Source of the DNA: Flavobacterium bizetiae
GTDB taxonomy: Bacteria; Bacteroidota; Bacteroidia; Flavobacteriales; Flavobacteriaceae
Reading direction: 5' to 3'
NCBI RefSeq assembly: GCF_902804475.1
Contig: NZ_CADCSU010000078.1
Coordinates: forward strand, 26,515-90,514
DNA: 64,000 nt
Shown: one piece after another, positions 52,744-61,330 of the stretch
How positions within the stretch are numbered: position 1 is the first letter of the stretch
Layout: each line of letters opens with the position of its first letter
Notes under the pieces: model-generated
The model's input: only the letters and a program-made list of their open reading frames with translations
Database searches by the model: none
Told to the model about the DNA's origin: nothing
Made by a program: the position numbers and the translations under genes

Positions 52744-53427
52744 CTTTATTTCGAAGTGAAAGCCTTTTTCTATTAATTCATTGTACTTCAATTTATTAAA
52801 CTTAAAAAGTTTTGCCGGACGACCGCTTTTTATTGGAGAAAAATGTTCTGTTTGGTCTAAAAAGCCATAACTGAGGATTTTTTTTCTGAAATTTCTTCGG
52901 TCTATTTCCTTTTCTAAAATAGTACAATAAAGATTTTCAAGATCCGAAAACAGGAATTCATCCGGAAGCAAATCGAAACCAATAGGCTCGTAAGTTAGTT
53001 TTGCTTTTAGTCTTTTTATAGCGGTTTCAAGTATTAAATTGTGATCGAATGCTAAAGACGGAATTGCATCTATTTTAAACCATTGCACTTTCTCGGCATC
53101 AGTATCGGCTTTAATTTCGAGATTCGAAGCATCGACCAAAGCATAATACGCCACAGAAATAACACGGTTTCTGGAATCTCTGTATATATCATCGCCAAAA
53201 GTGTACAACTGCTCCATAAAAGTAAGCTGCACGTTTGTTTCTTCGTGCAATTCGCGTATCACCGCATCGCTCAGCGATTCATCATTTTTAACTAAACCGC
53301 CCGGCAGAGCCCAATATTTTTCTGAAGTACCAAACTGCTGCTCAATCAATAACGCGTACAAATCATTATTTTTATATCCAAAAACAATGGCATCAACGGC
53401 AACTCTTATATTCTGTAAATTTTCCAT
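52735..53427 (-). CDS. nrtR: NrtR-type Nudix/winged-helix transcriptional regulator
   Basis: 230 residues. N-terminal Nudix domain (about 5-145) with the box G44-x5-E50-x7-RELHEE (58-63); the Gly near its end is Asn65. C-terminal winged helix (about 155-230) with EIDRRNFRKKILSYGFL and KSGRPAKLFKF. NrtR proteins repress NAD-metabolism genes and are released by ADP-ribose or related ligands. It directly precedes the operon, with two inverted repeats at its 3' end. Its own -7 candidate is at 53447-53454. Confidence 0.9.
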   Translation of the reverse strand: MENLQNIRVAVDAIVFGYKNNDLYALLIEQQFGTSEKYWALPGGLVKNDESLSDAVIRELHEETNVQLTFMEQLYTFGDDIYRDSRNRVISVAYYALVDASNLEIKADTDAEKVQWFKIDAIPSLAFDHNLILETAIKRLKAKLTYEPIGFDLLPDEFLFSDLENLYCTILEKEIDRRNFRKKILSYGFLDQTEHFSPIKSGRPAKLFKFNKLKYNELIEKGFHFEIKFA

Positions 53428-53446
53428 AATCCTAAATCATATCAAA

Positions 53447-53454
53447 CAAATATA
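53447..53454 (-). promoter_or_regulatory. -7 element (TATATTTG) for nrtR
   Basis: TATATTTG on the minus strand, 19 nt before the nrtR ATG. The upstream side runs straight into the long hairpin at 53461-53514, so the -33 region lies within it. Confidence 0.5.
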
Positions 53455-53460
53455 ACGAAT

Positions 53461-53514
53461 GAGAGCCAATTTTATAATGTATTACCGTAGCAATACATTA
53501 TAAAATTGACTCTC
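53461..53514. repeat. Long hairpin, 23-bp arms with one mismatch
   Basis: Arms 53461-53483 and 53492-53514 (outer GAGAG..., inner ...AATGTATT) pair except for one position, around an 8-nt loop ACCGTAGC. It sits between the nrtR promoter and the 3' end of the PKD lipoprotein gene. No T-run marks it as a terminator. Confidence 0.9.
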
Positions 53515-53539
53515 ATCAATATACTTTTATTTTGTTTTT

Positions 53540-53911
53540 TTAATTCACCGTTATACTTTTCTTTGGGCTAACGGTACAGCTTCCTCCAGATTTAGAAACC
53601 GTAACATCAGCTTTTACCTCAAATGTTCCGCCTGCAGCGTAGGTATGCGCTACAGCTCCCGTAGCACTATTTACGGTTTGCGCCGGAGTTCCGTCGCCAA
53701 AAGTCCATTTTACAGAAGTTACAGTATTACTTCCGCTGTACTGTATAGAGTAATTAATAATCTTAGAATTGGTTCCATCTGCCGAATGTTTTAATTCGGT
53801 CAGGATCGAATCTCCAAAACAATCTACTATTGCTTCATCATCACTCTTACTGCAAGAATTGGATGCAAAGAACACCGCTGTTAGTATTAAAATTGTTGCA
53901 ATCTTTTTCAT
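53540..53911 (-). CDS. Small PKD-domain lipoprotein
   Basis: 123 residues. Lipoprotein signal ending SNSC, then one PKD domain with VKWTFGDGTPAQT and AHTYAAGGTFEVKADVTV. Surface-exposed or periplasmic binding role is likely but unproven. A long hairpin follows its stop. Confidence 0.85.
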   Translation of the reverse strand: MKKIATILILTAVFFASNSCSKSDDEAIVDCFGDSILTELKHSADGTNSKIINYSIQYSGSNTVTSVKWTFGDGTPAQTVNSATGAVAHTYAAGGTFEVKADVTVSKSGGSCTVSPKKSITVN

Positions 53912-53979
53912 CTTTAGAAATCTTTAGTGGTTTGTATATCAAAATTATTCTTTTAAAAATCAAAACACAATGATTTCAA

Positions 53980-54885
53980 TCATAATCTGTTACCAAAAAA
54001 TAACTTTAGTTCTTTAGAAATAATTTCAAAAAACGAATTCAAATTACTGTTTTTAGGGGCTAATAAATACACAAACTCTTCCGGAACATGAAAACTATTC
54101 CATACTAACTGGAGTTTGTTTTCTTTAATATAATTTCTGGCATTACAATTCCAGGTTACGGCCACGCCTTCATTTTTAGATAAAAGCCTCAACATATCCG
54201 ATTCTGAAGGAATAATATAATTAGGAACCATCGAAGGTCTTTTTTTATTAAAGGCATGTAACCAGAACAATTTTATGTGCGGAATTCTGGCATCATGACT
54301 GTACCATTTTTGACTGTTAAGCCATTGTTCTATTTCGGTATAATTGTCTGCTTTTAATTTTTGGCGAAATTCGGTTATGTCTAAACTTGTTGGCGCTACC
54401 AGTATGAGCTTAATTTTCCCAACAATTTCATACGTGGTATCAAAAGTATCAAACCTTTTTGTGGTAATAGCAAAATCCAATTTTTTAGCATCGACTAAGG
54501 CAAAAAGTTCATCATTTTCTGCAAAGGTAAAATCGATTAAATCAAACTTAGCAATTAAAAGATCGCCTATACAATTAAAAAGATGTTTTGAAATTCCAAC
54601 AGAAATTAACCGATTGGCATCTTCTGCTTTGGCACGAAAACCAGCTTCGACACTTTCGAGTCTGTCCAGCGCATCTATTATCAAATTATTCAGTAACTTA
54701 GCGTATTCCGTTGGTTCTACGCCTTTTGACTTTCGGTTAAACAATTTGTTTCCCACATGAGCTTCCAGCATTGAGATTTGCTGGCTAACTGCAGGCTGAC
54801 TCATAAACAACTCTTTTGCAGCGATAGAAAAATTTCCGTTTTTATAAACCGCTTTAAATGTTCTGTACCATTCGAGATTTACCAT
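53980..54885 (-). CDS. LysR-family transcriptional regulator
   Basis: 301 residues. N-terminal HTH (about 1-60) with NGNFSIAAKELFMSQPAVSQQI and a periplasmic-binding-protein-like effector domain. It diverges from the secreted DJ-1/PfpI gene with only 85 bp between start codons, the usual layout for a LysR regulator and its target. Confidence 0.92.
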   Translation of the reverse strand: MVNLEWYRTFKAVYKNGNFSIAAKELFMSQPAVSQQISMLEAHVGNKLFNRKSKGVEPTEYAKLLNNLIIDALDRLESVEAGFRAKAEDANRLISVGISKHLFNCIGDLLIAKFDLIDFTFAENDELFALVDAKKLDFAITTKRFDTFDTTYEIVGKIKLILVAPTSLDITEFRQKLKADNYTEIEQWLNSQKWYSHDARIPHIKLFWLHAFNKKRPSMVPNYIIPSESDMLRLLSKNEGVAVTWNCNARNYIKENKLQLVWNSFHVPEEFVYLLAPKNSNLNSFFEIISKELKLFFGNRL

Positions 54886-54904
54886 GACATAAATTTATTT
54901 ATAA

Positions 54905-54912
54905 CAAACATA
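54905..54912 (-). promoter_or_regulatory. -7 element (TATGTTTG) for the LysR gene
   Basis: Fits TAnnTTTG on the minus strand, 19 nt before the start codon. Confidence 0.5.
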
Positions 54913-54946
54913 GTTTATTTTATTTTTACAAATATCACTTAAGCAG

Positions 54947-54954
54947 TAAATTTG
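54947..54954 (+). promoter_or_regulatory. -7 element (TAAATTTG) for the DJ-1/PfpI gene
   Basis: Fits TAnnTTTG on the plus strand, 16 nt before the ATG at 54971. Confidence 0.5.
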
Positions 54955-54970
54955 ACAAAAATTTAAACTT

Positions 54971-55735
54971 ATGAAAAGAATAGCATTACTCGCGATTATA
55001 ACCTTAACAGCTTTTGGCTCAACAGCTATAGCTCAAAAAACAAATAAAAAAAGTATGAAAAAAGTATTATTTGTTGTGACCAGTAACGATAAACTGGGCA
55101 ATACGGGAGAGAAAACAGGATTTTGGTCAGAAGAATTTGCTGCACCTTATTACGAATTATTAGACCAGGGAGTAGAAATTACGATTGCAAGTCCGCTTGG
55201 AGGTCAGCCACCAATTGATCCAAAAAGTGCTGATCCCGCATCTGCGACCGAAGACACAAAACGTTTTGACGCTGATAAAGTTTTACAGGAAAAATTAAAA
55301 CACACGCACAAACTTTCGACCATTAACCAAAAAGATTACGATGCCGTTTTCTATCCTGGTGGTCACGGACCTCTTTGGGATTTAGTTGAAGATAAAAATT
55401 CAATTGCTTTAATAGAATCTTTCTATACGCATAAAAAACCGGTAGCTTTTGTTTGTCATGCTCCGGCAGTTTTGAAAAACGTGAAAGTAAATGGTGAATT
55501 TTTAGTAAAAGGTAAAAAAGTAACCGGTTTTACTAATGAAGAAGAGGAAGCAGTTGGTTTAACTAAAGTGGTTCCGTTTTTATTAGAAGATGCTTTGACT
55601 CAAAATGGAGCAAAATTCTCAAAAGGTCCAAACTGGGCACCCTATTCTGTTGAAGACGGACTTTTGATTACAGGACAAAACCCGGCTTCGTCTAAATTGG
55701 TAGCAGCAAAATTATTGGAAAAATTGACTAAATAA
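54971..55735 (+). CDS. Exported DJ-1/PfpI (type 1 glutamine amidotransferase-like) protein
   Basis: 254 residues. Signal peptide MKRIALLAIITLTAFGSTAIAQ, then the DJ-1/PfpI fold: EFAAPYYELLDQGVEITIASP, FYPGGHGPLWDL, and VAFVCHAPAVL with nucleophile C162 and H163. Close to Hsp31-like glyoxalase/chaperone members. A signal peptide is unusual for the family and points to the periplasm. Likely controlled by the divergent LysR. Confidence 0.88.
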   Translation: MKRIALLAIITLTAFGSTAIAQKTNKKSMKKVLFVVTSNDKLGNTGEKTGFWSEEFAAPYYELLDQGVEITIASPLGGQPPIDPKSADPASATEDTKRFDADKVLQEKLKHTHKLSTINQKDYDAVFYPGGHGPLWDLVEDKNSIALIESFYTHKKPVAFVCHAPAVLKNVKVNGEFLVKGKKVTGFTNEEEEAVGLTKVVPFLLEDALTQNGAKFSKGPNWAPYSVEDGLLITGQNPASSKLVAAKLLEKLTK

Positions 55736-55738
55736 GGG

Positions 55739-55874
55739 GCTAAGTTGCTAAGGTTCTAAGTTATTAAGATTGGAATATCTTTAAAGAAAACTTAAAAACT
55801 TAGTATCACAATAAATATTAATAAAAAGATATTAAGTTGCCAGGATCAAAAACTTAGAACCTTAGCAACTTAGC
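55739..55874. repeat. Perfect 24-bp inverted repeat with word repeats (TTAGCAACTTAGAACC)
   Basis: Arms 55739-55762 and 55851-55874 are exact complements separated by 88 bp. Each arm is itself built of CTTAG/CTAAG words. It fills the spacer between the DJ-1-like and YqhD-like genes. Confidence 0.85.
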
Positions 55875-55895
55875 ATCTCAGAAACTATAAAAAAA

Positions 55896-57053
55896 ATGCT
55901 AAACTTCGAATTATATAATCCTACGAATTTAATTTTCGGAAAAGGACAAATTGAAAAACTATCAACTTTGGTTCCTAAAGATGCTAAAATTCTTTTAGCT
56001 TATGGTGGCGGAAGTATTTTTAATAATGGAATTCACGAACAGGTAATCAAAAATTTAAAAGGTTTTGATATTGTAGAATTTGGCGGAATTGAGCCAAATC
56101 CGCATTTTGAAACGTTGATGAAAGCAGTTGAAGTGATTAAAAAGGAGAAAATTACTTTTATTCTGGCTGTTGGTGGCGGATCTGTGATTGATGGTGTGAA
56201 ATTTATTTCGGCAGCTGTTAACTTTGACGGAAATCCGATTGATATTTTGCAAAAACGTTTGTTGATTAAAGAAAATGCAATGCCTTTTGGTACTGTTTTG
56301 ACTTTGCCTGCAACAGGAAGTGAGATGAACTCGGGAGCTGTGGTTACGATTACAGAAACTCAGGAAAAACTGGCTTTTGGCGGAAGTGCAATGTTTCCTC
56401 AATTTTCTATTTGCGATCCAACTGTTATTGCCTCTTTACCTAAAAGACAATTGCAAAATGGTGTTGTAGATGCGTATACTCACGTGATGGAACAATATTT
56501 AACGTATCCTCATGAAGGTTATTTGCAAGACCGAATTGCTGAAGGAATTCTGCAAACTTTAATTGAAGTTGGTCCAAAAGTGGTCGAAAACCCAACGGAT
56601 TATGCTTTGGCTTCTAATTTTATGTGGAGCTGTACGATGGCATTAAACGGATTGATTCAAAAAGGTGTTCCGTCTGACTGGGCAACGCACATGATTGGTC
56701 ACGAATTAACGGCTTTGTACGGAATCGATCACGCCAGAACTTTAGCTATTATTGGCCCAAGTTTATACAATGTGATGTTTGATACCAAAAAACAAAAATT
56801 AGCGCAATACGGCCGAAGAATCTTTAATCTTGAAGGTTCTGAAGATGAAGTGGCTAAAGAGGCGATCAATAAAACAGTTGAGTTCTTCCATACAATGGGA
56901 ATGGACACTAAACTTTCGCAATACATTGAAGATTATAGCAAAACCGCAGACTTTATTGTGAATCGTTTTGACAAAAGAGGCTGGAAAGGTTTAGGAGAAA
57001 AACAACTAATTACTTTAGATAAAGTAAAATCGATTGTTGAACTTAGTTATTAG
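55896..57053 (+). CDS. Iron-containing alcohol dehydrogenase (YqhD/BDH-like)
   Basis: 385 residues. NADP-binding GGGSI and AVGGGSVIDGVKF, LPATGSEMNSGAVV (TGSE), metal ligands in VDAYTHVMEQYLT and HMIGHELTALYGIDHARTLAI. Closest to YqhD/butanol dehydrogenase, which reduces short-chain aldehydes with NADPH. Together with the exported DJ-1/PfpI gene it suggests reactive-aldehyde handling (inference). Confidence 0.93.
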   Translation: MLNFELYNPTNLIFGKGQIEKLSTLVPKDAKILLAYGGGSIFNNGIHEQVIKNLKGFDIVEFGGIEPNPHFETLMKAVEVIKKEKITFILAVGGGSVIDGVKFISAAVNFDGNPIDILQKRLLIKENAMPFGTVLTLPATGSEMNSGAVVTITETQEKLAFGGSAMFPQFSICDPTVIASLPKRQLQNGVVDAYTHVMEQYLTYPHEGYLQDRIAEGILQTLIEVGPKVVENPTDYALASNFMWSCTMALNGLIQKGVPSDWATHMIGHELTALYGIDHARTLAIIGPSLYNVMFDTKKQKLAQYGRRIFNLEGSEDEVAKEAINKTVEFFHTMGMDTKLSQYIEDYSKTADFIVNRFDKRGWKGLGEKQLITLDKVKSIVELSY

Positions 57054-57114
57054 TCACAGTCGCAGTATTTAGTCACAGTTGAAACTGAAAACTGTGACGG
57101 TAAACTGAAAACTA
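57051..57114. repeat. Intergenic word repeat, family CAGTTTTCAGTCACAGT
   Basis: TAGTCACAGTCGCAGT words followed by AAACTGAAAACTGTGAC-type words. Third copy of the family also present twice in the Bat operon. Confidence 0.7.
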
Positions 57115-57116
57115 AA

Positions 57117-57153
57117 AAAAAGGCGTTCTTGAATTTTTCAGGAACGCCTTTTT
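57117..57153 (+). terminator. Rho-independent terminator
   Basis: AAAAAGGCGTTC / GAACGCCTTTTT with a loop of about a dozen bases, then a T-tail. It ends the YqhD-like gene and may also act on the convergent gene at 57311. Confidence 0.9.
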
Positions 57154-57310
57154 ACAATACTAAAACAAAACTAACTAACTCAATTTTTGCTAAACTCATT
57201 AAATTCTAATTTACAAGTAGTTACAACGTAGCAGTTTTATTTTTATTGTGTATAATTAAAAATAATTTTTTATTTTTTTCTAATCTTCATTTCTGGTTGT
57301 TTGAAACCGT

Positions 57311-59800
57311 TTATTTAAAGTTTTCGTTCATTTTTTTTTCAAGAATAGCATTCATTTTTTTAACTTCTTCCCTGATATTTTTTATATCAATATTCTTCTT
57401 TTCCTCCACCACTTTTCCATCGAAAAATGATTTTAGATTATATGACTTATTGTTATTTTTTAATAACAGAATTCCAATTTCCGGCTTTTTAGATTCATTA
57501 AATCGTAATCCTGTCAGTACATCTGCATTATCTCCTTTGCCAAACATGGCTTCAATATTTTTGCTTATCGAAAAATCCTGTGCTATTGAATTGAAGTTTT
57601 CTTCGATTGTTTTCGCACTATTAGCTGTTGACGCAAATATTGCATAAAACATCTCTGATGCTCTTCGGCCTTCATCATCTGTTTCATTAGAGTTTAAAAT
57701 TTTAGCTTTGATTATCTGGTTCGATTCATAATATACGATACTTCCCGTTTGTTCCGGCATCTCGTTTTCTAAGTCAATAGATGTACTTGACATTACTACT
57801 TTATCATCAATAATCAATTGACTCGTATATTTATTGCCGTTTTTCTCGATTGTAATTCTGCCTTTTTGTTCCTTTTTTAATTCAGTAATCTCAATACCAT
57901 TATTTTTCAATTCAAAATGAAAACGGTTAAAATAATGCATTGCAAAAAGATCTACATCAAAACTTTGTAAAGTTCCATTTTTCCAATATTTCGAAATAAA
58001 CTGACGATCTAATTTTATGTATTCTACGCCATCTACTATCTTTCCGTCTTTATAAGTCGATTTTATATCGTAATACGGATGTTGGTATTTCTCCAGATTC
58101 TCCAGATAATCATTAGAATATTGATATTTGATACTTCCATTTTCATAATAATTGACATGATTAAACTCGTGAAAATCTGTAGCGAAATATCCTGAATAAG
58201 GTTTTTCATCTTTATAAATTCCTTCATAAGAATCCTGAACTTTATCTGCAATAGTAAAGGAGCGATTGACTATTTTGGTCAGTTTTCCGTTTGTATAATA
58301 TTTCGATCTTAAAATATTATTTTCATCGGTTCTTTCGTATTTACTTCTATAAAAAATTTCTTCAGCAATTGCACCATTTTTATAAATTGTGGCGTTTTCA
58401 GCTTCTACTAATTTACCCTCAAAAGGTAAGTCGTTTTTATATTCCAGTTTCCCTGTAACTTCTCCATTTTCATAAAAAACAGTTTCACCATTTTTTACAT
58501 CATTTACACAAGTATAAGTTTCAAGAACATTATCGATATTATAACTAAATACTTTTTGCAATCCGTTTTTCTTAAAGTCTATAACATGAATCAACTCATG
58601 ACGATCTTTTCCGCTTTCTATAATAAATGTTCCGTTATAGGGTTTTCCATTTTTGTAAATGCCCTTAGCAACAATACTATCATTTTCTTGTTTTTTAGCA
58701 ATTGCCTCGCCATCTATTACACCTTTTACATAGTTGGCATTAACCAATAAACTTCCTGAGAAGTTTTCATCAAAATTTCCCTCAAAAGGCGCTCCGTTTT
58801 TATACACTCGCTTTATCACTAAAGTTTCATTTTTGTCATAAACGATTTCATCTCCCACTTTTTCACCATTTAAATATTTAGTAAGTTCCTGAATTTTACC
58901 GTTAGGAAAGTATCTAATTTCTTCGCCTGATTTTATCCTTTGCTTATAAGTCGTTTTTGACTTAAGGCCAACTGCAAATTTATTTTGAAGGTAATAATCG
59001 TAAAAAGTACCGTTTGAAATATCACTGCCATATTGTTCAAAATCATTTTGATTAATGGTTTGCAGCACTTTTCCCGTTTTATCATAATTGACCTGTTTAA
59101 AAGGATGCATTTGGCCATATTCAATATCATACCAGATTTCCTGTGCCAATTGTTTTGAATTGATCCAGAATATTTTTTTCTTCACCAGATTCTTTATAAC
59201 CTTTTTTGGAGTTCCGGACTGATAATCTTCAACCATTACCGGTGCCGTTTCAATCATAACTTCGGTCTGTTCCTTATACGTTTCTTCTTCTGACTTGTTG
59301 TTGCGGTAATCATCCCAGTTTCTAACTTCCTCAAAATCTCCTTCAACCGGTTTTCCATCAAGGTATTTTCCTTTCATTAAAACCGTTCCGTCCTGATGAT
59401 AAACAATCGAAAATCCGCTTTTCCTCCCTTTTTTATATTCAATCGTTTTGCGTTTTTTTCCATTAGGATAATAATAGGTCAAAACAGGAACATCTGTATT
59501 ATTATAATATTGATAAACCGCTGTATCAAAACCATTTTCGTCATACCAAACAATATCTCCCACATAACTATTCTCGTCGCTTTGTAAAGCATAACCTTGA
59601 AACTGCGGTGTATTATTACTATAGAAATCCTGCATTAAAAACAGATTACCTATTTTTTTGGATGGTATGATTCTGTAAAAAGAAGCATTTTCTTTGGTTG
59701 TTTCTTTCCAGTCTTTATCATAATAAATACGATCTGCGTTTTGCGAAAAAGAAAAACTGGTTGTTAAAATCAAAATAATGTTGAAAATTTTAGTAGTCAT
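57311..59800 (-). CDS. Large exported YwqK/MORN-like repeat protein
   Basis: 829 residues from the ATG at 59800 (an in-frame GTG at 59818 adds six residues). Signal peptide MTTKIFNIILILTTSFSFSQ, then many repeats of the YwqK/MORN type, for example YYPNGKKRKTIEYKKGRKSG, FENGEVTGKLEYKNDLPFEG, and IYKNGKPYNGTF. Proteins with this repeat are often named toxin-antitoxin YwqK-family antitoxin, but a signal peptide and this length suggest a secreted repeat scaffold. The last 200 residues lack the repeat. Confidence 0.75.
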   Translation of the reverse strand: MTTKIFNIILILTTSFSFSQNADRIYYDKDWKETTKENASFYRIIPSKKIGNLFLMQDFYSNNTPQFQGYALQSDENSYVGDIVWYDENGFDTAVYQYYNNTDVPVLTYYYPNGKKRKTIEYKKGRKSGFSIVYHQDGTVLMKGKYLDGKPVEGDFEEVRNWDDYRNNKSEEETYKEQTEVMIETAPVMVEDYQSGTPKKVIKNLVKKKIFWINSKQLAQEIWYDIEYGQMHPFKQVNYDKTGKVLQTINQNDFEQYGSDISNGTFYDYYLQNKFAVGLKSKTTYKQRIKSGEEIRYFPNGKIQELTKYLNGEKVGDEIVYDKNETLVIKRVYKNGAPFEGNFDENFSGSLLVNANYVKGVIDGEAIAKKQENDSIVAKGIYKNGKPYNGTFIIESGKDRHELIHVIDFKKNGLQKVFSYNIDNVLETYTCVNDVKNGETVFYENGEVTGKLEYKNDLPFEGKLVEAENATIYKNGAIAEEIFYRSKYERTDENNILRSKYYTNGKLTKIVNRSFTIADKVQDSYEGIYKDEKPYSGYFATDFHEFNHVNYYENGSIKYQYSNDYLENLEKYQHPYYDIKSTYKDGKIVDGVEYIKLDRQFISKYWKNGTLQSFDVDLFAMHYFNRFHFELKNNGIEITELKKEQKGRITIEKNGNKYTSQLIIDDKVVMSSTSIDLENEMPEQTGSIVYYESNQIIKAKILNSNETDDEGRRASEMFYAIFASTANSAKTIEENFNSIAQDFSISKNIEAMFGKGDNADVLTGLRFNESKKPEIGILLLKNNNKSYNLKSFFDGKVVEEKKNIDIKNIREEVKKMNAILEKKMNENFK

Positions 59801-59922
59801 ATTTGAAAGAAATTTCACCGAATGTAAGGCTTTTTGAATTCATTTAGTTTTTTAAAGATAAAAAATACTGCGTAAAATTCAACTCGTCTTACCAACCGTT
59901 TATAAATTTCTTAAATCAGATT

Positions 59923-59954
59923 TTGTGATATTACTGCATTATTAAGTACTTTTG
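59923..59954 (+). promoter_or_regulatory. Promoter of gpsA, TTG-N21-TACTTTTG
   Basis: TTG at 59923-59925 and TACTTTTG at 59947-59954 are 21 nt apart, in the accepted range, 19 nt before the ATG. Confidence 0.6.
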
Positions 59955-59972
59955 TTTTAAATTATTAAAAAA

Positions 59973-60968
59973 ATGAGCGAAAATCTAAAATTTGCAGTAA
60001 TTGGAGGAGGAAGCTGGGCTACGGCAATTGCAAAAATGTTATGCGTGAATCTTTCAGAAATTGCCTGGTACATGCGTAATGATGCTGCGATCGAGCACAT
60101 TCAGAAATACAAACACAATCCAAATTATTTAAGTTCGGTTGAATTTGATACTGCAAAACTTAAATTAACCAACAATATAAACGAAGCCGTCGAATATGCA
60201 GATTATGTAATTTTTGCTATTCCGTCTGCGTTCTTAGATGCTGAATTAAAACATTTAACGGTTTCTTTGTCTGATAAAATTATCTTTTCGGCAATTAAAG
60301 GAATTGTTCCCGAGACGAGTTTAATTGTTGGAGAACACTTTCATATTCAATACGACATTCCGTATTATAACATTGGTGTTATTACAGGTCCTTGTCACGC
60401 TGAAGAGGTTGCATTAGAAAGACTTTCGTACTTGACAATTGCTTGTGGAGATCCGGCTAAAGCCAAAGTTGTAGCTACAACATTGTCTGGAAATTATATC
60501 AAAGCCAAAATTTCTGATGATATTATTGGTACTGAATATGCTGCAATGCTTAAAAACATTTATGCAATCGCAGCCGGAATTGCACACGGTTTAGGTTACG
60601 GAGATAACTTTCAATCAGTTATGATGAGTAACGGAATTCGCGAAATGAAAAAATTCATCAAAAAAGTACACAAAATGAAACGTAACATCAATGATTCGGC
60701 TTATTTAGGCGATTTATTGGTTACGGGATATTCTGTATTCTCCAGAAACAGAATGTTCGGAAATATGATTGGAAAAGGTTATACCGTAAAAAGTGCCATG
60801 ATGGAGATGAGTATGGTTGCAGAAGGTTATTATGCGACTAAAAGTGCTTATAAACTTAATCAGGGTTACGGAGCAAAAACACCAATTATCGATGCTGTTT
60901 ACGCTATATTATACGAAGGAAAAGATGCTAAAACGGTGTTTAAAAAACTAACAGAATCTTTGGATTAA
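59973..60968 (+). CDS. gpsA: NAD(P)H-dependent glycerol-3-phosphate dehydrogenase
   Basis: 331 residues. FAVIGGGSWATAIAKML is the Rossmann start (GGGSWATA for the family GxGxxG/A), VITGPCHAEEVA, GTEYAAMLKNIYAIAAGIAHGLGYGDN (catalytic Lys region) and LGDLLVTGYSVFSRNR are all present. It makes sn-glycerol-3-P for phospholipids. Monocistronic, with its own terminator. Confidence 0.96.
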   Translation: MSENLKFAVIGGGSWATAIAKMLCVNLSEIAWYMRNDAAIEHIQKYKHNPNYLSSVEFDTAKLKLTNNINEAVEYADYVIFAIPSAFLDAELKHLTVSLSDKIIFSAIKGIVPETSLIVGEHFHIQYDIPYYNIGVITGPCHAEEVALERLSYLTIACGDPAKAKVVATTLSGNYIKAKISDDIIGTEYAAMLKNIYAIAAGIAHGLGYGDNFQSVMMSNGIREMKKFIKKVHKMKRNINDSAYLGDLLVTGYSVFSRNRMFGNMIGKGYTVKSAMMEMSMVAEGYYATKSAYKLNQGYGAKTPIIDAVYAILYEGKDAKTVFKKLTESLD

Positions 60969-61017
60969 GCTTTTATTCGAAGTACAGTTTTCAATCGAAG
61001 TCTTAAAACTTATATAA

Positions 61018-61053
61018 AGAGTCAGGAAATTTAAAATTTTCTGGCTCTTTTTT
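61018..61053 (+). terminator. Rho-independent terminator after gpsA
   Basis: AAAGAGTCAGGAAATTT pairs with AAATTTTCTGGCTCTTT (one wobble/mismatch), followed by T-rich sequence. Confidence 0.85.
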
Positions 61054-61300
61054 TATATCCAATTCTTAAAAATTTTAAGCTGAAGCAAAAAAAAACCAAA
61101 CGAATTAACAAGAAATGTTCTGCTTCAGAATACATCAAACGTACATCTTGTTAAAAAAAAGTAAATGCTTTACTCTTACAAAATGGTCAAAACAACCCTT
61201 TACTGATTATCAACAACATAGAGCAAGTTTTTAAAAACTTAAAGCTTATCTTTTTCTCACAAATTGGTACACTCACAATTTCAAACTCCCCTATTTTTCA

Positions 61301-61330
61301 TTGGTTCACAAAGAATTATTGATACATTTG
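61301..61330 (+). promoter_or_regulatory. Promoter, TTG-N19-TACATTTG, of the TonB receptor
   Basis: TTG at 61301-61303 and TACATTTG at 61323-61330 with exactly 19 nt between, the same layout and -7 octamer as the NAD-operon promoter at 52688-52717. Confidence 0.75.

Noticed and set aside
42109..53427. Horizontally acquired defence island or prophage
   Set aside because: No integrase, transposase, tRNA boundary or phage structural gene is present, and base composition looks like the rest of the window. Phage-like traits are confined to the Prs-like and NAMPT pair.
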